Positions 55,001-63,452 of a stretch of 64,000 nucleotides of DNA are shown here, piece by piece (positions within the stretch are counted from its first letter, which is position 1; the number at the start of each line of letters is the position of its first letter). The DNA lies in NCBI RefSeq assembly GCF_014696615.1, contig NZ_JACJQJ010000001.1, forward strand, positions 124,001-188,000. The letters run 5' to 3'. Position numbers and translations under genes: made by a program. This DNA comes from Nostoc linckia FACHB-104 (GTDB taxonomy: Bacteria > Cyanobacteriota > Cyanobacteriia > Cyanobacteriales > Nostocaceae). The notes under the pieces are model-generated. The model was not told where the DNA came from. It made no database searches and saw only the letters and a program-made list of their open reading frames with translations.

Positions 55001-56654
55001 TACGCTTCCTTCTCCAGTGCCTGCGAATGGAGCGACAAACGTAAGTGTTGGCACCAAAGTGTCAGCTACTTTTAACGAAGCAATTGATGCAGCAACAATT
55101 AATAACAGTTCCTTTGAATTAAGAGATCCGTCGAATGCATTGGTAACTGCTACAGTCACCTATGATGCTGCAACTCGTACTGCTAAATTGAACCCAATCG
55201 CCAATTTAGCTACTAACACTACCTATACTGCTACCCTGAAAGGCAGCATAGTCAAAGATCCGGCAGCTAATGCTTTAGCATCCGACTTTACTTGGTCTTT
55301 CACCACCCCAACATTAGCTTGTCCAGAGCAGCAACCTTGTAGTATTTGGACTAATTCGACAGTTCCAACCAACCAATCGGAAAACGATACTAATGCTGTG
55401 GAACTGGGAGTTAAGTTCCGTTCAGATAGTGATGGCTATATAACTGGTATTCGCTTCTACAAAGGTAATACCAACACAGGCAACTATATTGTCAACCTGT
55501 GGAACAGCAATGGTCAGAATCTAGGTACAGCAACTCGTAACAACTTGAGTGCATCTGGTTGGCAACAAGTTAACTTTGCTAGCCCAGTAGCAATTACTGC
55601 TAACACCACATACGTAGCATCCTACTACACAAGTATCGGCAGATACGCATCTGATAATAGCTTCTTTGCTAGTTCTGGTGTGGTGAAAACACCATTAACT
55701 GCCTTAAGTAATAGTGCGGCTGGAGGTAATGGTGTTTACAAGTATGGTAGTAGTGGGTTCCCCAACAATACTTATCAATCCAGTAACTACTGGGTAGATG
55801 TTTTATTCAGTAATAATGTATCTGGAGATACAATACCTCCAACAGTTATTTCAAACACTCCTAGCAACAGTGCCACAGGTATTGCTGTTAACACAACAGT
55901 CCAAGCTGCCTTTAGTGAAGCTATAAATTCGGCAACTATTAGTAGTAGCACTTTTCAGTTGCTGGGCTCAAACAACTCAGTAGTAAATGCTAATGTAGCT
56001 TATGATCCAGTTACTAAGATGGCAACACTGACCCCAACCGCTTCCTTGGTAGCTAATACCTCTTATACTGCCATTATTACTGGTGGTAGTTCTGGGGTTA
56101 AAGACCAAGCAGGTAATGCCTTAGCACAGAATTATACCTGGTCATTTACTACGGGTAGTGGAATCACCCTTTGGAATGACTCTGTAACTCCAACTGTGTT
56201 ACAAGACTCAGATACTGGTGCAGTAAACTTGGGTGTGAAGTTCCGCTCCGATAACAACGGTTATATCAAGGCGATTCGTTTCTACAAAGGAAACAGCAAC
56301 ACAGCAAACTATACCGTCAACCTTTGGGACAACAATTCTCAGGCAAGTCTAGGAACTGCATCTGTAAGTAATGTGAGTGGTACTGGTTGGCAGACAGTTA
56401 ACTTTACTACCCCAGTAGCAATTACTGCTAACACAGTGTATGTAGCTTCTTACTTGACAAGTATTGGTCGCTACTCTATTAACTTGAATTATTTTGCCAA
56501 TTCTGGTGTTGATACACCACCACTTCATGCCTTGCAAAATGGAGTGAATGGTGGTAATGGAGTTTACCGTTACAGTTCAACCCCTGGTTTCCCTAACTCA
56601 AGCTATCAATCCAGCAACTACTGGGTGGATGTTGTGTTTAGTACAACACCGTAG
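52053..56654 (+). CDS. Giant exported protein: WD40-amidotransferase-like-deacetylase-like-Big_5-DUF4082 repeats
   Basis: 1533 residues. Signal peptide to about residue 30; WD40 propeller about 45-340 (repeated LASGGNDGTVRLWN, LKGHEGRPVTKVAFNPKGGKLAS). Next is a ThuA/amidotransferase-like region about 380-500 (ILVVTSSTNKFGDYYAEILRNEG...VNSGGNLIAMRP), then a polysaccharide-deacetylase-like region about 625-885 with MSGDDHGNGG, EIALHVNTGC and FTVNAHTDN. The C-terminus has Big_5 Ig-like domains (about 985-1090 and 1262-1366) alternating with two DUF4082 domains (about 1096-1250 and 1371-1533). The deacetylase-like motif is shifted from the standard TFDDG. It probably acts on the exported polysaccharide outside the cell. 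Intact, with no frameshift seen. Confidence 0.85.
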   Translation: MIFTKRYAKYILAFFCSLLLVVSQVKVAFPQNSLGSKQVKDNSSDAVTSLAFSADANNIAIGTNDSRIIISDAKTGQEKRTLKGHEGRPVTKVAFNPKGGKLASVGRDTVLRIWDVETGEQTQSQTGHENPTRTVAYAPDGLTIATAGEDTRITLWNGDKILRILQGHLGFVNDLAFSPDGKRLASCSEDGRIILWDVDSGKKVLTLRGHAAGVTSVAFSPREQLLASGGNDGTVRLWNLVKNTGTQSQILEGTSKVIKTVAFNSNGNLLAAAGAGDKAFVWNVANGKLLKNLAKNKAARTNIVAFNPVDNNSLVTGDDDGEISDWDVAKGTKKQGRRVPPKASQQKALKAEKSDNQISNASVISSSETLLATIPSPPGGPILVVTSSTNKFGDYYAEILRNEGFNYFNVSDISAINAQTLSSYDVVILAEMGLTSTQVNTFTTWVNSGGNLIAMRPDKQLASLLGLTDAGSTLSEGYLLVDTSKAPGNGIVNETIQFHGTADRYNLSSAESVATLYTNATTATTNNNPAVTLRNVGSGKAAAFTYDLARSVVYTRQGNPAWAGQERDGFSPIRSDDQFYGAASFDPKSDWVNLDKVAIPQADEQQRLLANLITKMNLAKKPLPHFWYFPNGKKAVVLMSGDDHGNGGTIPRFDQYIAYSPANCSVDNWECIRGTSYVYTTVPFTNTQAVNYNAQGFEIALHVNTGCADYTTTSLNSNYTQQLSGFSSKFPSLPAPTTQRHHCLVWSDWSGTPEVELSKGIRLDTTYYYWPPTWVADRPGFFTGSGMPMRLTKLDGTLIDVYKAATQMTDESGQSFPYTVNTLLDRAIGAEGYYGIFTVNAHTDNSSTGSQQESDDVVASAKTRGVPVVSARQVLTWLDARNNSTFNSLVWTPGQTNPLTSSTLSFNITKATGATGLQAMLPTRSSNGILSTITRNGSTVYTVATGNTQAIKGVEYAIFSGDTGNYVATYDPDITSPQVITNNTLPSPVPANGATNVSVGTKVSATFNEAIDAATINNSSFELRDPSNALVTATVTYDAATRTAKLNPIANLATNTTYTATLKGSIVKDPAANALASDFTWSFTTPTLACPEQQPCSIWTNSTVPTNQSENDTNAVELGVKFRSDSDGYITGIRFYKGNTNTGNYIVNLWNSNGQNLGTATRNNLSASGWQQVNFASPVAITANTTYVASYYTSIGRYASDNSFFASSGVVKTPLTALSNSAAGGNGVYKYGSSGFPNNTYQSSNYWVDVLFSNNVSGDTIPPTVISNTPSNSATGIAVNTTVQAAFSEAINSATISSSTFQLLGSNNSVVNANVAYDPVTKMATLTPTASLVANTSYTAIITGGSSGVKDQAGNALAQNYTWSFTTGSGITLWNDSVTPTVLQDSDTGAVNLGVKFRSDNNGYIKAIRFYKGNSNTANYTVNLWDNNSQASLGTASVSNVSGTGWQTVNFTTPVAITANTVYVASYLTSIGRYSINLNYFANSGVDTPPLHALQNGVNGGNGVYRYSSTPGFPNSSYQSSNYWVDVVFSTTP

Positions 56655-56681
56655 GGTAACACATAGATAGAAAACAGGGGT

Positions 56682-56715
56682 GGTAAAAGAATTTTGATTG
56701 CAAAATTCTTTTACC
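56682..56715 (+). terminator. Terminator after the WD40-DUF4082 gene
   Basis: Perfect 15-nt arms (56682-56696 and 56701-56715) with loop ATTG, then CCTTGTTTATT. The T-run is weak but the stem is strong. Confidence 0.65.
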
Positions 56716-56977
56716 CCTTGTTTATTAACTAGTAAAAATTGTGATTTGACAGTCATCAGGAATTAGTCATCTACCAAAACTATTCCCAACAATCATTAGT
56801 TTTTGAAAGAATCATGTTGATTAGAAGCGTTTTATTTATTAATTTAGTCACAAATTTCAAGTTACTGATTAATAGAGTAAAAAATATCACAAATTTACGA
56901 TTATTAGAAAGCAACTTGTGTAGTCCAATACTGTTATTCAGCAGCTACTACCAGCTTGTAAAGCAAAAGGAAGCTGT

Positions 56978-59900
56978 ATGAGAAAATTTATTCGCGCGAT
57001 CGCAATAGCTATAATTAGTGCCCTATTAGCGATCAACCTCAACGGAGATTTTGAATTAGGAACACAGCGGGTACTAGCTGCTAATCCATGTACCTCTCCA
57101 ACTAACCCAATTGTTGCTGAAAACTGTCTACCAGGCAATCCCGCCTCAGAGTGGGATATTAGCGGTATCGGTGACACCAGTATCCAAGGTTTTGCAACTG
57201 ATATCAGCTACAACCGAGGTCAAACAGCTAACTTTAAAATTCAAACTAACGCTACTCAATACCGCCTAGATATCTACCGCATGGGCTACTATGGTGGCCA
57301 AGGAGCGCGCAAAGTAGATTCTGTTTCAGTAGCAAGAACTCAGGCCCAGAACCAACCTGCTTGTCTAACTAATGCAACAACTGGGCTAGTTGATTGTGGT
57401 AACTGGGCAGTGTCGGCATCATGGACAATTCCGGCAAATGCCACCTCGGGAATTTATTTTGCAAAGGTGGTACGTCAAAATACAGGTGGTGCCAGTCATA
57501 TTGTATTTATTGTGCGGGACGATACTAGCACTTCAGATCTTCTGTTCCAGACATCTGATACCACCTGGCAAGCTTATAACAGCTACGGAGGTAACAGCTT
57601 ATATCAAGGATCGCCTGCGAGTAGAGCATATAAGGTCAGCTATAACCGCCCTTTTAATACGCGTATAGTTGATAACGGTCAGGATTGGCTGTTTAATGCT
57701 GAATATCCAATGGTTCGCTGGCTAGAGGCTAACGGTTATAACGTTAGCTACTTTACTGATGTAGATAGCGATCGCCTTGGTGACCTGATCCGTAATCATA
57801 AGATCTTCCTCTCAGTAGGTCACGACGAGTACTGGTCTAAACAGCAACGCGAAAAAGTTGAAGCTGCCCGGAATGCTGGTGTACATCTAGCGTTCTTTAG
57901 TGGTAACGAAATTTTTTGGAAAACTCGCTGGGAAAACAGCATTGATCCATCAGGAACAGCCTATCGTACTTTAGTTTGCTACAAAGAGACTAAGGATAAT
58001 CAGCTCATCCAGTCTCAAAGCCCAATATGGACAGGTACTTGGCGTGACCCACGCTTTAGTCCACCCGCTGACGGTGGTCGGCCGGAAAATGCCTTGAGTG
58101 GAACAATATTTGAAGTTAACGGTGGAACAAGAGCTATTCAAGTACCTGCAGCTGATGGCAAGATGCGTTTTTGGCGCAACACCAATATTGCCAATCTGCC
58201 GGCAGGTAGTACCGCTACACTCACAGATGGCACTTTAGGTTATGAATGGGACGAAGATGTAGATAATGGCTTTCGACCTCCAGGCTTGATCAAATTATCA
58301 ACGACAGTAGCCAACAATGTAGAGATTTTACAAGACTACGGCTCTACTTATGCCAACGGTACAGCGACTCACAACCTGACATTATACAAGCACAGTAGTG
58401 GAGCACTGGTTTTCGGTTCTGGAACAATACAGTGGCCCTGGGGTCTTGATGGAAATCACGATCGCGTCATTACAACACCAGATGTACGGATGCAGCAGGC
58501 AACTGTTAACTTGTTTGCTGATATGGGCGTACAACCTGCCAACCTACAGTCTGGTTTACAACTAGCCGTAGCCTCCACCGACGGTACTGCTCCCACCTCC
58601 ACAATTACTTCACCGACTACTAGCACAGCTTTACAAAAAAGTAGTGTATTCACAATAACTGGCACAGCCAGCGACACAGGTGGGGGTGTTGTTGGTGGTG
58701 TAGAAGTATCAGTGGACGGTGGTACCACATGGCATCCTGCTAATGGTCGTGCCAATTGGAGTTATACCTGGAGACCAGCAGCAGAAGGAATAGTGAACAT
58801 TAAGAGTCGTGCTGCTGATGATAGTGGTAATTTAGAAACACCTGGAACTGGGGTGAATGTTACAGTTGCCCCCCGCAACTGTCCATGCAGTATTTGGAAT
58901 GACAACGTTACACCAAGCCTCCTGGCAGATTCAGAAACACAAGCAGTTGAGGTGGGTTTGAAGTTTCGCCCCACAGCCAGCGGCTATATTACTGGTATCC
59001 GCTTCTACAAAAGTTTGCAAAACACAGGTACCCATGTCGGCACCCTGTGGAGCAGCAGTGGGCAACAATTGGCAAGAGCTACCTTTACCGGCGAGACGGC
59101 TTCGGGTTGGCAGCAGGTCAATTTTTCTACACCTGTAGCAGTTACTGCTAATACAGTCTATGTAGTGTCTTACCACACTAATGTAGGACGTTATTCCATT
59201 GATAGCGGATACTTTGCCACTTCCGGTTTTGATAGCTCACCACTATATGCCCTACGTAATGGTGAAAGTGGTGGCAATGGTGTTTATGCATACAATGCTA
59301 ACCCAACCTTCCCCACCTCCACCTATAACTCCAGTAATTACTGGGTAGATGTAGTTTTCACCACCAGTATTGGCCCAGACACAACAGCGCCAACAGTAGC
59401 TGCCACAACTCCAAGCAATGGAGCAACAACCGTCAGCACTACTACAACGGTGACAGCCGCCTTTAGTGAGGCCATTGATCCAACAACAATCAACAGCAGT
59501 ACCTTTGAGTTACGTAGTCCAACCAATACATTAGTAACTGCCACTGTCAGTTATAACTCAGCAAATAATACTGCAACACTGACACCAAGTGCCGCACTAG
59601 CAGCAAACACTACCTATACTGCCACAGTTAAAGGTGGTGCAACTGACCCACGAGTCAAGGATGTAGCAGGTAATGCTTTAGCAGCAAATTCCACCTGGTC
59701 ATTTACTACAGCTGCAGCTGATACAACAGCGCCAACGGTGACTGCTAGAACTCCAGCTAGCAGTGCAACAAACGTTAGCACTACTACAACTGTGACAGCC
59801 ACCTTTAGTGAGGCAGTTGATCCAGCAACAATCAACGCAAGTACCTTTGAGTTACGTAGCTCAAACAATACATTAGTAACTGCCGCTGTCAGTTATAACT

Positions 59901-60556
59901 CAGCAAATAATACTGCAACACTTACACCAAATGCCGCACTAGCAACAAATACTACCTATACTGCTACAGTTAAAGGTGGTGCAACCGACCCACGAGTCAA
60001 GGATGTAGCAGGTAATGCTTTAGCAGCAAATTCCACCTGGTCATTTACTACTAGTGCCACATCACCAGTAATTAGTATCTGGAATAACAGTGCTACGCCT
60101 GCGATTATCACAGATCCGGACAACTCATCTGTAGAATTAGGTGTGAAGTTCCGCTCTAGTACCGATGGCTATATCAAAGGCATCAGGTTTTACAAGAGTC
60201 CCCAAAATACTAATACCCATGTTGGGACATTGTGGAGTAGTACTGGTACTCAGTTAGCTCAAGTAACTTTTACTAGTGAAACAGCGTCTGGGTGGCAACA
60301 AGCAAATTTTGCTACACCAATAGCAATCACAGCCAATACTACCTACGTTGCTTCATATCACACTAATGTTGGTAAGTATTCTGTGACAGAGAATTTCTTC
60401 TCTTCTGGGGTAGACAATGCGCCATTGCGTGCATTAAGTAATGGCGAAAGCGGCGGTAATGGTGTTTATAACTATAGTGCTGGCCCTAGCTTCCCCAATA
60501 GCTCTTACGCTGCTAGCAATTACTGGGTTGATGTATTGTTTAGTACTAACCCTTAG
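56978..60556 (+). CDS. Exported protein: N,N-dimethylformamidase-beta-like-Ig-DUF4082-Big_5-Big_5-DUF4082
   Basis: 1192 residues from ATG 56978 after AAAGGAAG. Signal peptide to about 36. Residues about 45-520 resemble the large (beta) subunit of N,N-dimethylformamidase and similar proteins: WDISGIGDTSIQGFATDISYNRGQTANFKIQT, YRMGYYGGQGARKV, and LSVGHDEYWSKQQREKVEAARNAGVHLAFFSGNEIFWKTRWE. Then an Ig-like domain about 537-635, DUF4082 about 638-790, two nearly identical Big_5 domains (about 800-910 and 915-1025), and DUF4082 about 1030-1192. It shares its C-terminal modules with the preceding giant protein. The amidase-like fold may hydrolyse a glycan amide; the substrate is unknown. Confidence 0.85.
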   Translation: MRKFIRAIAIAIISALLAINLNGDFELGTQRVLAANPCTSPTNPIVAENCLPGNPASEWDISGIGDTSIQGFATDISYNRGQTANFKIQTNATQYRLDIYRMGYYGGQGARKVDSVSVARTQAQNQPACLTNATTGLVDCGNWAVSASWTIPANATSGIYFAKVVRQNTGGASHIVFIVRDDTSTSDLLFQTSDTTWQAYNSYGGNSLYQGSPASRAYKVSYNRPFNTRIVDNGQDWLFNAEYPMVRWLEANGYNVSYFTDVDSDRLGDLIRNHKIFLSVGHDEYWSKQQREKVEAARNAGVHLAFFSGNEIFWKTRWENSIDPSGTAYRTLVCYKETKDNQLIQSQSPIWTGTWRDPRFSPPADGGRPENALSGTIFEVNGGTRAIQVPAADGKMRFWRNTNIANLPAGSTATLTDGTLGYEWDEDVDNGFRPPGLIKLSTTVANNVEILQDYGSTYANGTATHNLTLYKHSSGALVFGSGTIQWPWGLDGNHDRVITTPDVRMQQATVNLFADMGVQPANLQSGLQLAVASTDGTAPTSTITSPTTSTALQKSSVFTITGTASDTGGGVVGGVEVSVDGGTTWHPANGRANWSYTWRPAAEGIVNIKSRAADDSGNLETPGTGVNVTVAPRNCPCSIWNDNVTPSLLADSETQAVEVGLKFRPTASGYITGIRFYKSLQNTGTHVGTLWSSSGQQLARATFTGETASGWQQVNFSTPVAVTANTVYVVSYHTNVGRYSIDSGYFATSGFDSSPLYALRNGESGGNGVYAYNANPTFPTSTYNSSNYWVDVVFTTSIGPDTTAPTVAATTPSNGATTVSTTTTVTAAFSEAIDPTTINSSTFELRSPTNTLVTATVSYNSANNTATLTPSAALAANTTYTATVKGGATDPRVKDVAGNALAANSTWSFTTAAADTTAPTVTARTPASSATNVSTTTTVTATFSEAVDPATINASTFELRSSNNTLVTAAVSYNSANNTATLTPNAALATNTTYTATVKGGATDPRVKDVAGNALAANSTWSFTTSATSPVISIWNNSATPAIITDPDNSSVELGVKFRSSTDGYIKGIRFYKSPQNTNTHVGTLWSSTGTQLAQVTFTSETASGWQQANFATPIAITANTTYVASYHTNVGKYSVTENFFSSGVDNAPLRALSNGESGGNGVYNYSAGPSFPNSSYAASNYWVDVLFSTNP
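59381..60052 (+). repeat. Tandem 342-bp near-identical repeat encoding two Big_5 domains
   Basis: Unit one covers 59381-59710 and unit two 59723-60052. Long stretches are identical, such as GTTAAAGGTGGTGCAAC...GGATGTAGCAGGTAATGC. Differences are scattered and mostly silent or conservative, indicating a recent duplication or gene conversion within the gene. Confidence 0.85.
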
Positions 60557-60606
60557 CAACGCTAACTAATGAATTAGCAGGCTGATTTCTAGGCCCAATT
60601 TTACTG

Positions 60607-60648
60607 GGGAGTATGCTAAATATAAAAATTTTAGTATGCTCCCATTTT
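60607..60648 (+). terminator. Terminator after the dimethylformamidase-like gene
   Basis: Stem GGGAGTATGCTAAA / TTTAGTATGCTCCC (60607-60620 and 60630-60643, with two G-U pairs), followed by ATTTTG. Confidence 0.65.
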
Positions 60649-60723
60649 GTTTACTGAATTTTGGAAAATTCAAGAGACGGGAATTCAAAAAATTGTTGAG
60701 CGTTATAGAAAGGCACGCATATT

Positions 60724-61236
60724 ATGCCAATGAAGGATGATGTAAAGTTAGGTAGTAACGTCAAAATTTTTCATCCCCAATTAGTCAACCTCTATGGTTG
60801 TACTATTGGAGATGACACTAAAATTGGCACCTTTGTTGAAATCCAAAAAAATGTTGTTGTAGGCAGCAGATGCAAAATTTCATCGCACAGTTTTCTCTGC
60901 GAAGGTGTGATTATTGAAGATGAAGTATTTATTGGACATGGGGTAATGTTTACTAATGACATTTATCCTCGTGCAGCTAATGATGATGGTAGTTTAAAAC
61001 TAGAATCTGATTGGGATGTAGTTGAAACTGTTGTCAAAATTGGTGCTTCTATCGGTAGTAATGCGACTATCTTGCCAGGAGTAACAATTGGTAAAAAAGC
61101 CATTGTTGGGGCTGGAGCAGTAGTTACCCGTGATGTCCCTGATTATGCAATTATAGTGGGAGTACCTGCTCGTGTAATTGGTGATGTACGCGATAACAAA
61201 AGCAACTTAGAAATAGCTACTACAAGTGTGAGATAA
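60724..61236 (+). CDS. Left-handed beta-helix acetyltransferase (WlbB/WbpD-like)
   Basis: 170 residues with hexapeptide repeats throughout (VNLYGCTIGDDTKIGTFVEIQKNVVVGSRCKISSHSFLCEGVIIEDEVFIGHGVMFTND). The C-terminus is typical of the family: IGASIGSNATILPGVTIGKKAIVGAGAVVTRDVPDYAIIVGVPARVIG. Length and pattern fit WlbB/WbpD, which acetylates the 3-amino group of UDP-2-acetamido-3-amino-2,3-dideoxy-glucuronate. The oxidoreductase and DegT aminotransferase needed earlier in that pathway are encoded at 62415 and 63449. Active-site His is expected in the SSHSF or IGHGV segments. Confidence 0.88.
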   Translation: MPMKDDVKLGSNVKIFHPQLVNLYGCTIGDDTKIGTFVEIQKNVVVGSRCKISSHSFLCEGVIIEDEVFIGHGVMFTNDIYPRAANDDGSLKLESDWDVVETVVKIGASIGSNATILPGVTIGKKAIVGAGAVVTRDVPDYAIIVGVPARVIGDVRDNKSNLEIATTSVR

Positions 61237-61501
61237 CGCAGCAACATAGTCAATTCTTTGCATACCAAAGTCAGGGAACACCAATAATTAATAGTTTTCA
61301 TTACCTTCACTACCTTTATATAGTTCAGGCAAAATTTGGTGTTTAGGATATAGCTTTAAAATCTAATTCATACAATATATACGCTCATAAGAATTAAGCT
61401 TTTATATTTATTCCTAATCCTTTAATTTTGCTGAAGGTATTGCTATTGGTTACATAATTTTTAGATGCTAAAGAATATCCAGACTTTGGTATGAGGTGCA
61501 A

Positions 61502-62149
61502 ATGTTTAGTCCAATCTACCTGCTCGAAAACCAAATTACATCAACGGTTATTTCTCTGTTTTCGGTTTTGAGTATTGCTACTATTTTTGCTAACCCTACT
61601 GCTGCTGTACAACTAAAATATGGTAGTCCTGGTAATGTTAGTAAAATTGAGGACTTAGTAGTTGATGATATTAGTTATGATGTCACCTTCAAGTATGATT
61701 CATTTATCAACTTGTTTGGTTCTCCTAGTAATCCCGATTTTAAAGCACCCACTTTTTGGAATAATGCTCCTGGGGCAAAGAATCTGGTTGACAGTATCGC
61801 GTTATTACTGAATTCTCAACCAAATGTACCAACTCGAGTTAATAATTATCCATCAGCCTTGGTTCCATATCGTGGAGTAGTTGCTGCTAATGGCACGCTA
61901 TTTCTTGTTAGTAAGGTCGATAGTTATATTACAAGGTGGGATAATTATCGGGGAGAAAGTCAAGATATTTTCACACGTGGTAATGAACAAGCTAACTATG
62001 CAATAGTTAACATCAATCAATCATCGGATGCAGTTCCCGAAGGTAATATGTTAGCTACTGCAATAGCTGGCTGTTTATTTCTGGGTGGAATTACTGCTAA
62101 GAGAAAAATGGAAAAAATTACCTCAAAAAAACAAATGAGCAAAAACTGA
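61502..62149 (+). CDS. PEP-CTERM-like exported protein
   Basis: 215 residues from ATG 61502, with GAGG five bases upstream; a GTG two codons earlier is possible. N-terminal signal segment (TSTVISLFSVLSIATIFANPTAAV), then a beta-rich domain of about 150 residues with no recognised motif. The C-terminus has SSDAVPEGNML followed by a hydrophobic helix (ATAIAGCLFLGGITA) and a basic tail (KRKMEK). That is the layout of a PEP-CTERM sorting signal with VPEG in place of VPEP. Such proteins are cleaved and anchored by an exosortase and often occur with exopolysaccharide genes. No exosortase gene is seen in this window. Confidence 0.75.
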   Translation: MFSPIYLLENQITSTVISLFSVLSIATIFANPTAAVQLKYGSPGNVSKIEDLVVDDISYDVTFKYDSFINLFGSPSNPDFKAPTFWNNAPGAKNLVDSIALLLNSQPNVPTRVNNYPSALVPYRGVVAANGTLFLVSKVDSYITRWDNYRGESQDIFTRGNEQANYAIVNINQSSDAVPEGNMLATAIAGCLFLGGITAKRKMEKITSKKQMSKN

Positions 62150-62198
62150 AACTCCCAAACTCAGGAAAAATCTAATTCTTTTTAGATAACCTTAAAAT

Positions 62199-62241
62199 AC
62201 ACTCTTAACTACTTTTACTTAAAAGTAGTTAAGAGTGTTTA
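62199..62241 (+). terminator. Terminator after the PEP-CTERM-like gene
   Basis: Perfect 19-nt arms (62199-62217 and 62220-62238) with a 2-nt centre, followed by TTATT. Confidence 0.65.
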
Positions 62242-62414
62242 TTCTTGGGATTTATGTAGGCTGTAAAAACTTGCAATATCACAGAGTTGAAGCTTTATTC
62301 AACAACATTACCTGGTAGATTTACAGCCAAAACCTATAACAACAAACGATAGCTATTAAATAATAGCTGCAATTGCTAGTTCATCTAAAATAAAATTATC
62401 TTCATCTAAGAACA

Positions 62415-63452
62415 ATGGGAAGCAACATTAAAATTGGTGTCATCGGCTATGGTTATTGGGGCCCGAATTTAGTCAGGAATTTTTCGGAAATCCCAGGAGC
62501 AGAAATCAAAACAGTTAGTGATTTTAAACCAGAGTTACTCGCAAAAGTACAGGCGAGATATCCCAAAATTAATGTGACCACAGATTGTCGCGATATCTAC
62601 ACAGATCCTACGATTGATGCGGTAGTAATTGCCACACCAGTGTCCACCCACTTTGATTTGGCTTTGTCTGCATTAAAGGCTGGAAAGCATGTACTGGTAG
62701 AAAAACCAATGACTGTTTCCTCTGAGCAAGCTATGCGTTTAATTGATGAGGCTGAAAAACGCAATTTGGTGCTCATGGTAGATCACACCTTTGTCTACAC
62801 TGGTGCGGTACGCAAGATGAGAGACTTGGTGGTCTCAAATGCTTTAGGTGATATTTATTACTATGACTCTGTACGCGTTAACTTAGGGCTATTTCAGCAT
62901 GATGTGAACGTAATTTGGGATTTGGCAGTACATGACCTATCAATCATGAACTATGTGTTGCAATCCCAACCTTATGCAGTATCGGCAACAGGGATGAGCC
63001 ATGTTCCTGGAGAACCAGAAAATATAGCTTATTTAACTTTATTTTTTGAAAGCAACTTGATGGCGCATATCCATGTTAACTGGCTAGCACCCGTAAAAGT
63101 TCGCCGGACTCTGATTGGTGGTTCCCAAAAGATGATTGTGTTTGATGATTTGGAACCCAGTGAAAAGCTGAAGGTGTACGACAAAGGAATTACCCTCAAC
63201 GGTCATACTGAAAGTGTTTACCAGATGCTAATTGGTTACCGCACAGGTGATATGTGGTCACCTCAATTAGACATGACAGAAGCATTACGAACGGAAGGAT
63301 TACATTTCATTAATTGTATCCAAAAAGGCGATCGCCCGATTACTGATGGGGAAGCAGGACTGCGGGTAGTGAGAATTCTTGAAGCTGCAAGCCAGTCTCT
63401 CAAGCAACAGGGCCGATTAGTTGAACTAAATTTAGCAGAGGTGGCAGCATGA
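62415..63452 (+). CDS. Gfo/Idh/MocA oxidoreductase (WlbA/WbpB-like)
   Basis: 345 residues. Rossmann start [16 protein letters not shown] (about 9-24), the EKPMT motif near residue 95 with its conserved lysine, and a C-terminal domain with [34 protein letters not shown], where His and Asp are the usual catalytic region. WlbA oxidises C3 of UDP-N-acetyl-glucosaminuronic acid, giving the 3-keto sugar for transamination. Its stop overlaps the start of the aminotransferase gene by four bases (ATGA), so the two are translationally coupled. Confidence 0.92.
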   Translation: MGSNIKIGVIGYGYWGPNLVRNFSEIPGAEIKTVSDFKPELLAKVQARYPKINVTTDCRDIYTDPTIDAVVIATPVSTHFDLALSALKAGKHVLVEKPMTVSSEQAMRLIDEAEKRNLVLMVDHTFVYTGAVRKMRDLVVSNALGDIYYYDSVRVNLGLFQHDVNVIWDLAVHDLSIMNYVLQSQPYAVSATGMSHVPGEPENIAYLTLFFESNLMAHIHVNWLAPVKVRRTLIGGSQKMIVFDDLEPSEKLKVYDKGITLNGHTESVYQMLIGYRTGDMWSPQLDMTEALRTEGLHFINCIQKGDRPITDGEAGLRVVRILEAASQSLKQQGRLVELNLAEVAA

